From Pseudoalteromonas arctica (GTDB lineage Bacteria > Pseudomonadota > Gammaproteobacteria > Enterobacterales > Alteromonadaceae): a DNA stretch of 64,000 nucleotides. Both the position numbers and the translations under genes were made by a program. The notes below the pieces were generated by a model. That model did no database searches. It was given only the letters and a program-made list of their open reading frames with translations, and was not told where the DNA came from. Positions 55,228 through 64,000 of the stretch are shown here, in pieces. The stretch covers positions 1 to 64,000 of the forward strand of contig NZ_JABBMT010000003.1 in NCBI RefSeq assembly GCF_012927645.1, given 5' to 3'. The first letter of the stretch is position 1. Every line of letters begins with the position of its first letter.

Positions 55228-55540
55228 AGGGCGTGTTTATCTTTCGAGGTTAAATTTGCAGCAGTGTGTTTGGTATTTAGGCAAGGCAGAGCCTATGTAG
55301 TGTGGTTGTTCCCCATAAATAGGCGATAACGCAGCATTAATGCCAAACACGCGCTGCCCTTTGGGTTCTTCCTAGGGGCGATTAACTCTTTGTTGCCTAC
55401 ATGGATGTAGGTAAGGGGCGTGAGCAGGACGCGGAAGCTTTGCTCGATTTTTACTTAGCCCACTAGGTTACAAATCTCGCGCCGCGATTAAATCGCCCCT
55501 AGTTTGAACAAATTTTAATCCTGAAAGGTCAACACGCCCT
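55228..55540. mobile_element. MITE-like element, copy 2 (inverted relative to copy 1)
   Basis: The 313-bp element is the reverse complement of the one at 8754-9064, with over 90% identity by eye. Its ends are AGGGCGTGTTTATC and GTCAACACGCCCT. The outer bases differ from copy 1 (GTCTG against GCGTG) at both ends, so each copy keeps its own ends complementary. TA is present at both borders. It lies in an intergenic region and breaks no gene that I can see. Confidence 0.88.
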
Positions 55541-55656
55541 AATTTGCAATTAAATGCGTTTAAACCAGCCCACTTAGGGTTTTAGGGTGACATGGCCATA
55601 AAATGTGTTAGGGTAAAAAATCCACAAAAATAATTTTCTAAAGACAAGGTGAACAC

Positions 55657-55890
55657 ATGCAATTTAAACAAACGATGATTGACGAATTTACACTGTTAGC
55701 AAAATTTCCATTAACCAGTAAAATGCAAGGTATTAAGTTACACAGTGATGCTGATGAAAGCTTATTAAGCGCGGCACAACGATTGTTTGATAAAGGTATT
55801 ATAGATAGCCCAGATGGTGGTTACTTAACCGATCTGGGCTTAGATCTGATAGAGCACGTAACCGTGCTACACAGTGCGTTGGGTAACTAA
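55657..55890 (+). CDS. TIGR02647 family small protein
   Basis: The 77-residue protein begins with a helix FKQTMIDEFTLLAKF, then QGIKLHSDADESLLSAAQRLFDKGIIDSPDGGYLTDLGLDLIEH. This winged-helix-like pattern matches the family TIGR02647, which is DNA-binding in annotation but has no known role. An AAGGTG ribosome site precedes the ATG. It is convergent with maiA. Confidence 0.85.
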   Translation: MQFKQTMIDEFTLLAKFPLTSKMQGIKLHSDADESLLSAAQRLFDKGIIDSPDGGYLTDLGLDLIEHVTVLHSALGN

Positions 55891-55897
55891 AAGAATA

Positions 55898-56527
55898 TTA
55901 GGCTGCATCCGGTTGGTTTTGTGGTGCAGCATCAATAAATGCATCAAGCGTGTTACAACGTTCATAAATGGCTGCTATTTTCGGATACGCAGTCATATCG
56001 ACGTTAAAACGATAAGCATTAAATACTTGCGGCACTAAACACACATCAGCAAGGCTAGGTTTATCACCCACACAATATTCATTTTTATGATCAAGTAGCT
56101 GTTCAATTTTTTCAAAACCAACCTCGACCCAATGACGATACCAGCTATTTTTAGTTGCATCGTCAGCACCAAGTTCACCGCTTAAATATTTTAGTACCCG
56201 CAGGTTATCAATAGGATGAATATCGCAGGCAATGGCATAACATAAATTACGAATGTGGGCTTTTTGCCATGCATCACCAAATAACAGTGGTGTGTCTGGG
56301 TGTGTTTCTTCAAGGTATTCTAAAATTGCCATCGATTGTGCGAGTACACCGTCATCAGTTTCTAGCGCAGGTAATAATCCTTGTGGGTTTTTATCTAGGT
56401 AGTCAGGTGCTTGTTGCTCAGATTTTAGTAAGTTAACAGTGACTAATTCATGCTGAATATTTTTTAAATTAAGCGCAATACGCACGCGATATGCGGCAGA
56501 TGAACGAAAATAACTATATAATTTCAT
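55898..56527 (-). CDS. maiA: Maleylacetoacetate isomerase
   Basis: This 209-residue zeta-class glutathione transferase has the SSAAYRVRIALNLK motif in place of SSCSWRVR near the N-terminus, then NPQGLLPALETDDG, SMAILEYLEE and the C-terminal DKPSLADVCLVPQVFNAYRF. It converts maleylacetoacetate to fumarylacetoacetate with glutathione. It lies six bases after hmgA, consistent with one tyrosine-catabolic transcript. Confidence 0.95.
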   Translation of the reverse strand: MKLYSYFRSSAAYRVRIALNLKNIQHELVTVNLLKSEQQAPDYLDKNPQGLLPALETDDGVLAQSMAILEYLEETHPDTPLLFGDAWQKAHIRNLCYAIACDIHPIDNLRVLKYLSGELGADDATKNSWYRHWVEVGFEKIEQLLDHKNEYCVGDKPSLADVCLVPQVFNAYRFNVDMTAYPKIAAIYERCNTLDAFIDAAPQNQPDAA

Positions 56528-56533
56528 GTTTAA

Positions 56534-57835
56534 TTATCCTTGTGGGCCACTGTAGTGTTTTTTAATAGTACGCCAGCAATCAGTGTAGTTAGGTTGGCGC
56601 TCTTTGCCCTCTAATGCGTATTTTGTTGGTGAAATAACGTAACGTGATTCAAACATAAACGCGAGGGTATTTTCGTAGCGTTGCGGTTCAAGCTCTGCGT
56701 TAGAGGCCTTTTCAAATACATCAGCTTCAGGGCCATGCGGCGACATACAATTATGTAAACTCATGCCTCCTGGTACAAAGCCGTGCTCTTTGGCATCGTA
56801 CACGCCTTCAATTAAACCCATAAATTCACTCATAATATTGCGGTGATAATAGGGGGGGCGAAAAGTGTTTTCTGCCACCATCCAGCGTGGAGGAAAAATT
56901 GCAAAATCAATATTAGCAACGCCTTCTGTGCCTGATGGGGATGTCAGTACTGTGAAAATAGACGGATCAGGGTGATCAAAGCTCACTGTATTCATTACAT
57001 TAAAACGTGCTAAATCATATTTATAGGGAGCGCTGTTGCCCGTCCAGGCCACAACATCTAAAGGGGAGTGGCCAATATCACAGCGGAACATATTACCGTT
57101 GAACTTAGCAACCAACTCAAACTCACCCTCTTTATCTTCAAAGGCAGCAACAGGGTATTGAAAATCACGGTCGTTAGCGTAGCCGTTGGCTCCCACTGGG
57201 CCGCGCTCAGCTAACACATAAGCATGACCATAATTTTCACAGATATAACCACGAGCAGTCTCAGTGAGCAATTCAACTTGAAACTTAATACCACGTGGAA
57301 TAACTGCAATTTCACCCGCTTTAACCGTTAAGTTACCACATTCTGTTTTCAGCATTAACTCACCTTGCTGCGGCACAAACAACATTTCACCGTCGGCATT
57401 ATAAAAATAACGATCAGTCATTGATTTATTTGCTACATATACATGGATGCCAATTCCAGTCTGGCCATTGGCGCTGCCGTTTGCAGCCATAGTGATCAAA
57501 CCATCAATGAAATCGGTTGGCGTAGTGGGAATAGCAATTGGATCCCAGCGCAGCATAGTCGGTGGAGTCGGGACTTCGGTAATTGGGGCGGTGCGAATTA
57601 AACCATTATCAATTACGCTGTAATCACCTTGCACAACCGAGGGGCGAATACGATACATCCACGTACGGCGGTTATCAGCACGCGGGGCGGTAAATGCCGT
57701 GGTACTAAATTGTTCAGCGTATAAATCGTATTTTACTTTTTGCGGGCTAAACTGGCCAATCGGCAGGGCACCTGGCAAGGCTTCGGTTTCAAACTCATTG
57801 CCAAATCCGGTCATGTATTCTAATTCGCTGTTCAT
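56534..57835 (-). CDS. hmgA: Homogentisate 1,2-dioxygenase
   Basis: ATG 57835 is seven bases after AAAGGAG; a GTG at 57838 is less likely. The 433-residue enzyme is full length and begins [19 protein letters not shown]. It has the cupin iron site region [31 protein letters not shown] and [21 protein letters not shown]. It opens the homogentisate ring in tyrosine/phenylalanine breakdown. The fumarylacetoacetase gene, usual partner of hmgA and maiA, is not between or beside them here. Confidence 0.97.
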   Translation of the reverse strand: MNSELEYMTGFGNEFETEALPGALPIGQFSPQKVKYDLYAEQFSTTAFTAPRADNRRTWMYRIRPSVVQGDYSVIDNGLIRTAPITEVPTPPTMLRWDPIAIPTTPTDFIDGLITMAANGSANGQTGIGIHVYVANKSMTDRYFYNADGEMLFVPQQGELMLKTECGNLTVKAGEIAVIPRGIKFQVELLTETARGYICENYGHAYVLAERGPVGANGYANDRDFQYPVAAFEDKEGEFELVAKFNGNMFRCDIGHSPLDVVAWTGNSAPYKYDLARFNVMNTVSFDHPDPSIFTVLTSPSGTEGVANIDFAIFPPRWMVAENTFRPPYYHRNIMSEFMGLIEGVYDAKEHGFVPGGMSLHNCMSPHGPEADVFEKASNAELEPQRYENTLAFMFESRYVISPTKYALEGKERQPNYTDCWRTIKKHYSGPQG

Positions 57836-57897
57836 CACTCGACTCCTTTATGTTTTACTGTAAGATACTCTCAAGTGAGACTAAATTCAAACATCAC

Positions 57898-57950
57898 AAT
57901 TATTGTCACTGTACATATTTATGAACAGTTATATTGTGACTGTAAATTAA
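57898..57950. promoter_or_regulatory. hmgA/marR divergent promoter region with dyad motifs
   Basis: The 130-base gap between divergent hmgA and the MarR gene holds ATTGTCACTGTA (57903-57914) and ATTGTGACTGTA (57933-57944), a near-exact direct repeat at a 30-base spacing. ACAGT/ACTGT half sites also face each other here. This is a good place for MarR-type binding. The exact operator cannot be fixed. Confidence 0.5.
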
Positions 57951-57965
57951 CAGGACATAGCCGTC

Positions 57966-58397
57966 ATGGCACTTGATTTAGAGACCTTTCTACCGTATAG
58001 ACTGGCTAATTTAGCGAGTAAAATGAGTGAACAGTTTGCACCTGTGTATCAACAGCAAAGTGATTTAAGCATTCCTCAGTGGCGTATTTTGTTTAATTTA
58101 GCCCAGTTTGGACAAAGCAACGCAAAAGCATTGTGTGAGCAAGCAGCAATGGATAAATCCACTGTATCACGCGCGATTAAAGCGCTAATAGATAAGGGTT
58201 ACGTTGTTAGTTTAGTAAACCCACAAGACAAGCGAGCAAGTTTATTAGCGCTCAGTAATGAAGGGTTAAGTTTATATCAGCAGTTAGCCCCAGCAGCTTT
58301 AGCGTGGGAGAAGAATCTATTGGATGTTTTAACGCAAGCCGAGTATCAAACCCTGCTTAGTTGTTTAGATAAGTTAACAAGTAAATTAGCTGAATAA
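57966..58397 (+). CDS. MarR-family regulator next to hmgA
   Basis: This 143-residue protein has a MarR winged helix: LSIPQWRILFNLAQFGQSNAKALCEQAAMDKSTVSRAIKALIDKGYV, then the wing NPQDKRASLLALSNEG. It is divergent from hmgA-maiA and therefore probably controls homogentisate catabolism in response to an aromatic ligand; this is inferred from position. It shares a bidirectional terminator with the downstream convergent receptor gene. Confidence 0.9.
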   Translation: MALDLETFLPYRLANLASKMSEQFAPVYQQQSDLSIPQWRILFNLAQFGQSNAKALCEQAAMDKSTVSRAIKALIDKGYVVSLVNPQDKRASLLALSNEGLSLYQQLAPAALAWEKNLLDVLTQAEYQTLLSCLDKLTSKLAE

Positions 58398-58402
58398 AAT
58401 AA

Positions 58403-58426
58403 AAAGCCCATCAAAAGATGGGCTTT
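58403..58426. terminator. Bidirectional terminator between marR and the Oar-like receptor
   Basis: AAAGCCCATC and GATGGGCTTT form a ten-base perfect stem around AAAA. A runs before and T/A runs after suit both convergent genes. Confidence 0.88.
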
Positions 58427-58461
58427 AAAATTAATTTAATTTGTTAAGTTAACTTAGCAAA

Positions 58462-61400
58462 TTAGAAAGTGTAACGAACACCTACACGCATTTCCCAAAG
58501 TGAGGCATCACGTTGTACATAAGTACCAACATTGCCTGAGTTGAAACTTTCGTAAACGTAACGACCTTGATCATCACGAGATGTTTTTACAACCGGGTTA
58601 CCCACAAAGTTTCCTTTTTCAAGTTTACCCCAATCATCGTTTAGGAGGTTGGTTAAATTATCAATAACAAAGTAGGCTTCACCTTTATGACCTTCCATAA
58701 AACCTGGTAGCTCTTGAGTTACTTTGAAGTCGAATTTAATAAACCAAGGTGCGTACTCACTATTACGATCAGTGATACTGCCACGTTTTAAATTTTCGTC
58801 ATTGATAAATGCATTGAATGCATCAATATCAAAGTCAGTTCCATAAACCACGTTTGGATCATTGACCTGTGGTACGTACAGCAATTGACGGTTTTTATTC
58901 GCTTTAGAGGGAGACCACAAATTATCTGAGTCAGCAAATGTGTAGCTATACGGCATGCCTTTTGATGCTTGACCAAATAAGTTAAAGCGCGTTGCATAGC
59001 CATCAAAGAACTCGTGCGCGTAACCTAGTTTTAAGGTGAAACGATGTGGTACTTCGTAATCTGATGTTGCGATACCCGGGTTGTTAGGGTTAATAGTTGC
59101 TAAGTTATGATAATTTGAATCTGCTACTGAGCTGGTCATTGGATTAACATCTTTAGCATCGGTATATGAATACGCAACAGTAAAGTCAATACCATTGTCA
59201 TAACGTTTGCTAAGCGCCGTTGAAAGTACTAATGCATCACCACCATTATCAATATTGGTTAGCATAAACTCACCATTCCGACCTTCGGGTGACGTGTAGA
59301 TTGGGCGTCCATCTACTGGCTCATAGCCATTTTGGGCTAACCCTAAATCAGTTAATACAGCAGCATCATTTTTACGTGAATAAAGCGCATCAGCAGAAAT
59401 AACATAATCGTTATCAGTAGTAAACGTAGCGCCTAATGCATATTTCCACTCTGAAGGCATTTTAAAGTTTGGATCAATAACATTTGTTTGGCTGTCGCCT
59501 AAACGAACGTCGGTATTGGCAACTTCATCGAACATTTCTTGTGGTACGTCATAACCTGGCGTACCGCCATCAAAATTGGTCATTGCAGTATTAAATAAAT
59601 CAACATTATTACGGCTTGTATCAACCTTTGTTACACCGTCGTTTGAGTAAGCATTTGATACCCACACATTTGGATTACCACCAGTATAAAGACCAACACC
59701 AGCACGTACCTCTAATGCATCGGTGGCATACCAATTAAAGCCAATACGAGGTTGGATAAGATCCATACCGTCTAAGTTTTGTTGGTTTGAAAACCGGTAA
59801 CGATTAGTAAAGTTTTCATTAAAATTTGGTACATCACTGCTTTCATAACGATCATAGCGCAAACCAAAAGTTAAACTGGCATCAATACTGTCGAAGTTAT
59901 ACTCGTCTTGCAAATAAAAAGTATGTTGCTTATAAGAAAACTCAGCAGCAGCATCTGCAGGATTGTTTGTAACCGCTGCATTATCATATTCAACGTAAGA
60001 TGCTAACCCGGCTTCAAAATCTGCAATTGAATTAAAGACAAATTTACCTTGTGTGTTCTGTACAAACATATTAAATACATTTAGCTTCTCATATTCATAG
60101 CCAGCACTAATTGTATGTTTATCAAGGTAGTACTTGCCGGCTAACTTAAATGTCGTTGTGTCATACTTAAGTTTATTGGCATGACGAGAATCATCTGGGC
60201 CAATGTAAACCGTTGCACCACCTGCAGTCTTTACTTGAAATTCGCCAAAACCTGATGCAGCATCAAGTGATTGCACGCGTGCATCTACTTCAGATTTACC
60301 AAAGCGAAGCTCGGTTGAAAAATCATCGTTCCAATCTGAGTAAAGTGAGCTAACAAAAGAGGTAAACTTGGCGCCTTGTTCATAATAATGGCTATCTAAT
60401 GATAAGCGACTTGAACCAGTATCTGATTGAGAAATAGTAAAAGCATCATTGTAGTTATAAATGAAATTTGCACGGTGACTATCATTAATAGTCCAGTCAA
60501 GCTTAACTAAAATTTTCTCGTCTTCAACTGGCATGCTGCCAGGCATAGTGCCTGCGTTGTAGTTGTATTTTTCTTGGGCAATACGTTGAATATTCGCAAT
60601 ATCGCCTGCTGTAACACTTGGATCATCACCTTGGGCTGCGCCATAGTTGAATTGCGTGATACCTTCTTGCTTTTCATAAGTTCCGAAGAAAAATAGCTGA
60701 TCTTTAATTAGTGGTAAACCTAAGTTAAAACCATAACGTTTATCAGTATAGTTACCATTATCGGCTGTCACACCTTCAACTTTATCACCTTTATAACTGT
60801 CGCTGGTGAAATCAAAGAACACACCACCGTGCAGCTCGTTAGTACCAGATTTGGTTACGGCATTAATGTTACACGCGGTGAAACCGCCGTATTGTACATC
60901 AAATGGGGCAAGCTCAACGGCAACTTGATCGATTGAATCAAATGAGAAAGGAGCGCCGATAGTCGGATAACCGTTTGAGCTTAAACCGAAGTTATCGTTC
61001 ATGCGGATGCCGTCAACGGTTAAGCTGTTATAGCGAGGATTATTACCACCACACTGAATTGCACCACGGCTTTCATCAACGTAGACACGTGGATCCGCGC
61101 GAACAATATCTCTCAGATCACGGTTAATAGCAGGGGCATTTTCAAGGTCTTCTAGTGTAAATGTTGAAGATGGTCCTGTACCACCGGACATTGCACTAAT
61201 AGGGCGACCAGTAACAACAATTTGTTCAATATTTGAAGCCGGCTTTAGTTGTACGCTAACGGGATAATCAGAGCCTAGAGTTAGAAAAATATTTTCAACA
61301 AGTTGATCTTCATATTTATCTGAGTCAACTATAATGTTGTATGGTCCGCCAACACGAAGGCCGCTAGCACTAAAATAGCCAGCATCATTCACGTAAGTTA

Positions 61401-61584
61401 CCTTAGAAGAGCCGGAAGGTACGTGAATAATAGTTACTTCAGTACCTGTAGCAGGGTTACCGTTAGGGCCAACAATTTGACCTTTGACACCCGATGCAGT
61501 TGTATTTGCAAACGCTGCGCCACTTACGCCAACACAAGCTGCGATAGCAAGTGAAAGTGCTGTTTTGCGTAGTTGAATTTTCAT
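58462..61584 (-). CDS. Oar-like TonB-dependent receptor with CarboxypepD_reg domain
   Basis: The 1040-residue precursor has a signal peptide (ending AAFA). An N-terminal beta-sandwich domain (about 28-112, GVKGQIVGPNGNPATGTEVTI) follows, then the TonB-box-like IEQIVVTGRP, a plug (about 125-260, LENAPAINRDLRDIVRADPRVYVDES, NSLTVDGIRMNDNFGLSSNGYPTIG) and a large barrel ending in RVGVRYTF. This is the Oar branch common in marine gammaproteobacteria. It is 42 bases downstream of an exported S1/P1 nuclease gene, so nucleic-acid or nucleotide uptake is a reasonable guess. Confidence 0.9.
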   Translation of the reverse strand: MKIQLRKTALSLAIAACVGVSGAAFANTTASGVKGQIVGPNGNPATGTEVTIIHVPSGSSKVTYVNDAGYFSASGLRVGGPYNIIVDSDKYEDQLVENIFLTLGSDYPVSVQLKPASNIEQIVVTGRPISAMSGGTGPSSTFTLEDLENAPAINRDLRDIVRADPRVYVDESRGAIQCGGNNPRYNSLTVDGIRMNDNFGLSSNGYPTIGAPFSFDSIDQVAVELAPFDVQYGGFTACNINAVTKSGTNELHGGVFFDFTSDSYKGDKVEGVTADNGNYTDKRYGFNLGLPLIKDQLFFFGTYEKQEGITQFNYGAAQGDDPSVTAGDIANIQRIAQEKYNYNAGTMPGSMPVEDEKILVKLDWTINDSHRANFIYNYNDAFTISQSDTGSSRLSLDSHYYEQGAKFTSFVSSLYSDWNDDFSTELRFGKSEVDARVQSLDAASGFGEFQVKTAGGATVYIGPDDSRHANKLKYDTTTFKLAGKYYLDKHTISAGYEYEKLNVFNMFVQNTQGKFVFNSIADFEAGLASYVEYDNAAVTNNPADAAAEFSYKQHTFYLQDEYNFDSIDASLTFGLRYDRYESSDVPNFNENFTNRYRFSNQQNLDGMDLIQPRIGFNWYATDALEVRAGVGLYTGGNPNVWVSNAYSNDGVTKVDTSRNNVDLFNTAMTNFDGGTPGYDVPQEMFDEVANTDVRLGDSQTNVIDPNFKMPSEWKYALGATFTTDNDYVISADALYSRKNDAAVLTDLGLAQNGYEPVDGRPIYTSPEGRNGEFMLTNIDNGGDALVLSTALSKRYDNGIDFTVAYSYTDAKDVNPMTSSVADSNYHNLATINPNNPGIATSDYEVPHRFTLKLGYAHEFFDGYATRFNLFGQASKGMPYSYTFADSDNLWSPSKANKNRQLLYVPQVNDPNVVYGTDFDIDAFNAFINDENLKRGSITDRNSEYAPWFIKFDFKVTQELPGFMEGHKGEAYFVIDNLTNLLNDDWGKLEKGNFVGNPVVKTSRDDQGRYVYESFNSGNVGTYVQRDASLWEMRVGVRYTF

Positions 61585-61626
61585 TATGTTATTTCCCGTG
61601 TTAAGGTTATGTTTAATTAAATGATT

Positions 61627-62481
61627 TTAATTTATATTAGCTGGCATCTTCAGTGCCTTCACTAACGGTAGTGCTGAATTGTCATAAATTAAGTTTAACA
61701 ATCCGGCAAGTCTTATTCCGCTTTGCTGTAAGCGGGTCTTTATAATTGGCATGTTTTTATAGATGTATTGATAGCTGATTTTTGTTTCATGTTTATTATA
61801 AATAGAGTTTGCTATGTTGTGCGATTCCTGCAGCCACTCAACTGGTGAACTGTGTAGGTATTTAGCAATCAATAGTTTATTATCTGTATTTATAAAGTCT
61901 GCAAATTCAGTGTAGGATAAATTTTCATTTTCAATAAGTTTTGAATCCCACAAGCTATGCAAATTGGTATCCTGCCCGAAGAATATGACAGAAATATTAT
62001 TGCCGCCCCGGTCGCCCTTTCTACCAGCATGAAATGGCTGGTGGCTGTCCCCAACTAGGTGCACAACAAAGCGTAAACTGAATCTTTTGGCGTCAATTGA
62101 GCTATTTGTATCTTTTAGTACGGCTATATTGAAAAGTAGAGCATCGAGGATATTAGAAACAGATTCTTTTGATGAATGATGAGAAGGCGGATTATTTAAG
62201 GTTGCGGCATCAGCATTGATATAGTGCCAGCGAGATGATTTTTCTTGCCAAAATTCACCCGGTGCGGAGCGCATTTCGTCAGCCCATGTGGCAATTTGTG
62301 GCAAACTTTCTCCTTCAAGCAAAGGTGCTAATGCTCTAACTGTGGCGGGTGTTAAATGGGAATTGGCTACTTGTGCAACAATTCTGTGTCCATTTTGACC
62401 CCACGCAAAAACATTATTACTGGTGAACAACAAAATAACACTGCTCGCACTGATTAATAAGTTACCTATTTTTTGTAACAT
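61627..62481 (-). CDS. Exported S1/P1-type zinc nuclease
   Basis: The 284-residue precursor is cleaved after NVFA, leaving Trp27 as the mature N-terminus, whose amino group is a zinc ligand in S1/P1 nucleases. Further ligands are visible in GQNGHR (His32), ATWADEM (Asp), SRWHYIN (His), VVHLVGDSHQPFH (His, Asp, His) and NLHSLWDS (His, Asp). It should cleave single-stranded DNA and RNA in the periplasm or outside. It lies upstream of the Oar-like receptor on the same strand. Confidence 0.92.
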   Translation of the reverse strand: MLQKIGNLLISASSVILLFTSNNVFAWGQNGHRIVAQVANSHLTPATVRALAPLLEGESLPQIATWADEMRSAPGEFWQEKSSRWHYINADAATLNNPPSHHSSKESVSNILDALLFNIAVLKDTNSSIDAKRFSLRFVVHLVGDSHQPFHAGRKGDRGGNNISVIFFGQDTNLHSLWDSKLIENENLSYTEFADFINTDNKLLIAKYLHSSPVEWLQESHNIANSIYNKHETKISYQYIYKNMPIIKTRLQQSGIRLAGLLNLIYDNSALPLVKALKMPANIN

Positions 62482-62699
62482 TTTTCATTTTCCAAACTGT
62501 AGTTCGTAACTGAGTCATATTTCTAAAACCAATTGTCCTGATTTTATAGTAAGATAGAAAGGACTCAATAAAATTCACAATTTCTTATTGTAATTACTTA
62601 TAAAACAAGTATTTATATTTGTTAGGTAAAATTACCTATTGTAATAAGTAATTTAAATTGGTCAAATGGAGAGGGAATAAATAACACTGGTGGTAAACT

Positions 62700-63590
62700 T
62701 TGAATCGAGTTCTAGTAATTTCTTTAAAAACAATAATTGTTACAGTTTTGTGTCTATTTGTGGGTTTGTTTTGGTGGGCAGGCAATACCGGCGTTCCTAA
62801 TGGTAATGAAAAAATACCAACATTTATAAACACATCAGTACGTTGCCAAACAACGTCAGCTGCAAATCAAAATGTGTTAATTGTGTATGTGCCAATAAAG
62901 TCAATGGCTAGTGATGTCACAAATGTACTGTGTGATGATGCTGTAGTGGCAAAGCAATATGGCGAAGTAACTACCTATTGGGGTAACAAATCATCAGACA
63001 CCATAGACTTTTTAGGTAAGGGAATTGCGGATCTGATCCTTGCGAAAGAAAATTTAATGGATGCTTTTATGGCGCAAACTACTTACAGCTATAAAGCCGT
63101 GATTGGCTTTCCCAGTTACACAGCGTTTATTATTTCGAGTAAAGAAAAACCAAAACTAGAAAAACAGTACTTTTTAGATAAGCGCATTGGCTTACTAGAT
63201 TATCCTACTAGTCGATCTGGGCATATTCTTCCAAAACAGATGTTTAAACGACTAGATATAAATTTTGATAATTTGATCATTACGTATGCCAGTTCTCACC
63301 AAGAACTAAGGACGTTATTAGCCTCTGGTAGTGTTGATTTAATATCTTCTTATTGGCAAGAAAGTGATCAAGCGTTATTCTCAAAAAATTATATTACACC
63401 GATCAGTGATAATATCAGTGGCAGCCGCTGGTTTTTAAAAATGCAAACGGAAAATACCGACTTACTGTGCGCTGTACAAGCTCGATTAATATCATTATCA
63501 AAAGAGCAAAACTCACAATATTTTAATCATGTAGAATCCTATTGGCACTGTGACGGCCAATCAGCATTTTTTGTCGGTAAGCAAAAATGA
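62700..63590 (+). CDS. PhnD-like periplasmic binding protein
   Basis: The 296-residue protein begins at TTG 62700 (GGTGG six bases upstream). A single N-terminal membrane segment (TIIVTVLCLFVGLFWWAG) may be an uncleaved anchor or signal. The body resembles phosphate/phosphonate-type binding domains: VLIVYVPIKSMASDV, GKGIADLILAKENLMDA, KRIGLLDYPTSRSGHILPKQMFKRLDIN, LRTLLASGSVDLISSYW. Two Cys (VRCQ, LLCAV) and one late Cys may form disulfides. Its TGA overlaps the next ATG (ATGA), and that gene is a membrane sensor, so it may supply a ligand-sensing partner rather than a transporter. Confidence 0.8.
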   Translation: MNRVLVISLKTIIVTVLCLFVGLFWWAGNTGVPNGNEKIPTFINTSVRCQTTSAANQNVLIVYVPIKSMASDVTNVLCDDAVVAKQYGEVTTYWGNKSSDTIDFLGKGIADLILAKENLMDAFMAQTTYSYKAVIGFPSYTAFIISSKEKPKLEKQYFLDKRIGLLDYPTSRSGHILPKQMFKRLDINFDNLIITYASSHQELRTLLASGSVDLISSYWQESDQALFSKNYITPISDNISGSRWFLKMQTENTDLLCAVQARLISLSKEQNSQYFNHVESYWHCDGQSAFFVGKQK

Positions 63591-64000
63591 AAAAATATAT
63601 AAGTGTATTTTGTGGTGTATTTAGCATGTTGTTAGCTGTTTTTTTTGTCGCAAATACTGTACAAATCAAGCAGCAGGAGAAACTTGCTCAGTTACAAATT
63701 TTAAACCGCATTGCGTTAGATTTACCGTACATCAATTTGGCAAATACATTTCTGAGTCACTCTGGTAGTGAAGATGACATTAAGCAATATATAACCGAAC
63801 TTAACCAACAACTAAAAATCAATAACTTACTTGAAGTAGTCGCAATAGGTGATATTGCAATAAAGATTGTTGATGAGGAAATGGCTACCAACAAACTTGT
63901 CACACCAAGTAGAAATATTCCGGTGGTTTTTTTGCAAGTGCATCAATATACAGCGGCTTTTTTTATTAAGGTGATATTGATGGGCGCTTTGGCATCGGTA
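63587..64000 (+). CDS. Membrane sensor protein, N-terminal part (cut by window end)
   Basis: The reading frame opens at ATG 63587, overlaps the previous stop by four bases and stays open for 138 codons to the window edge. One N-terminal helix (YISVFCGVFSMLLAVFFVAN) is followed by a periplasmic region of about 100 residues (VQIKQQEKLAQLQILNRIAL... NLLEVVAIGDIAIKI) and a second helix beginning AFFIKVILMGALASV. This is the layout of a sensor kinase or GGDEF/EAL protein. The output domain is outside the window, so its type is unknown. Confidence 0.75.
   Translation, partial: MKKYISVFCGVFSMLLAVFFVANTVQIKQQEKLAQLQILNRIALDLPYINLANTFLSHSGSEDDIKQYITELNQQLKINNLLEVVAIGDIAIKIVDEEMATNKLVTPSRNIPVVFLQVHQYTAAFFIKVILMGALASV

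Noticed and set aside
1..64000. tRNA, rRNA or known riboswitch
   Set aside because: I found no cloverleaf-like stretch, rRNA segment or recognisable riboswitch by eye; a covariance-model scan would be decisive.

Overview
The window reads as chromosomal DNA of a marine gammaproteobacterium, most probably Pseudoalteromonas or a close relative. This is inferred from the AT-rich sequence, the protein family mix (two large TonB-dependent receptors, curli genes, subtilase with P and PKD domains, SoxR, HmgA/MaiA, CstA, HAE1 efflux) and protein character; no rRNA or tRNA gene is present to prove it.

Bases 1-9500 are accessory and plastic. They open with a 170-bp sequence present twice at a 233-bp period and the 3' half of an IS200/IS605 tnpA. 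Two copies of a two-gene module follow: a small beta-rich protein of the DUF6795 type and a class 3 lipase with a GHSLGG elbow (772-2477 and 5398-7107). Between them lie a frameshifted ChaN/TIKI-like gene, a secreted Sel1-repeat-like protein, a small unknown and a polytopic membrane protein. The arrangement resembles duplicated effector/immunity cargo, but no secretion gene is visible. SoxR with a divergent flavodoxin-fold reductase and a DsrE protein follows, then an SGNH hydrolase gene broken by a 313-bp MITE. A second, inverted MITE copy lies at 55228-55540.

Bases 9592-15981 form a trehalose-type sugar locus: TonB receptor, LacI regulator, MFS permease and GH37 trehalase, with the same operator core TGCAAACGTTTGCA at both promoters. 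Bases 16144-20568 are a curli locus: csgD-like regulator, HIT protein, then csgG, csgF, csgE and one very long curlin on the minus strand. A secreted subtilase and CstA follow. Bases 25465-29848 are a Fur-box-preceded FbpABC-like iron operon led by an unrecognised periplasmic protein.

Bases 30184-44646 are mostly housekeeping: parvulin, YfcC-like transporter, P-loop kinase, a frameshifted SIMPL gene, FrnE, M24 peptidase, PEP carboxylase, cytidine deaminase with uridine phosphorylase, arginase family, binding protein and CNNM/CorC protein. Bases 44873-51391 hold an RND efflux operon with its TetR regulator downstream and a long palindromic operator at the promoter. Then come IlvE, a fused phosphatase/lipid kinase, small conserved proteins, the second MITE, hmgA-maiA with a divergent MarR, an Oar-like TonB receptor paired with an S1/P1 nuclease, and a PhnD-like binding protein overlapping a membrane sensor gene cut by the window end.
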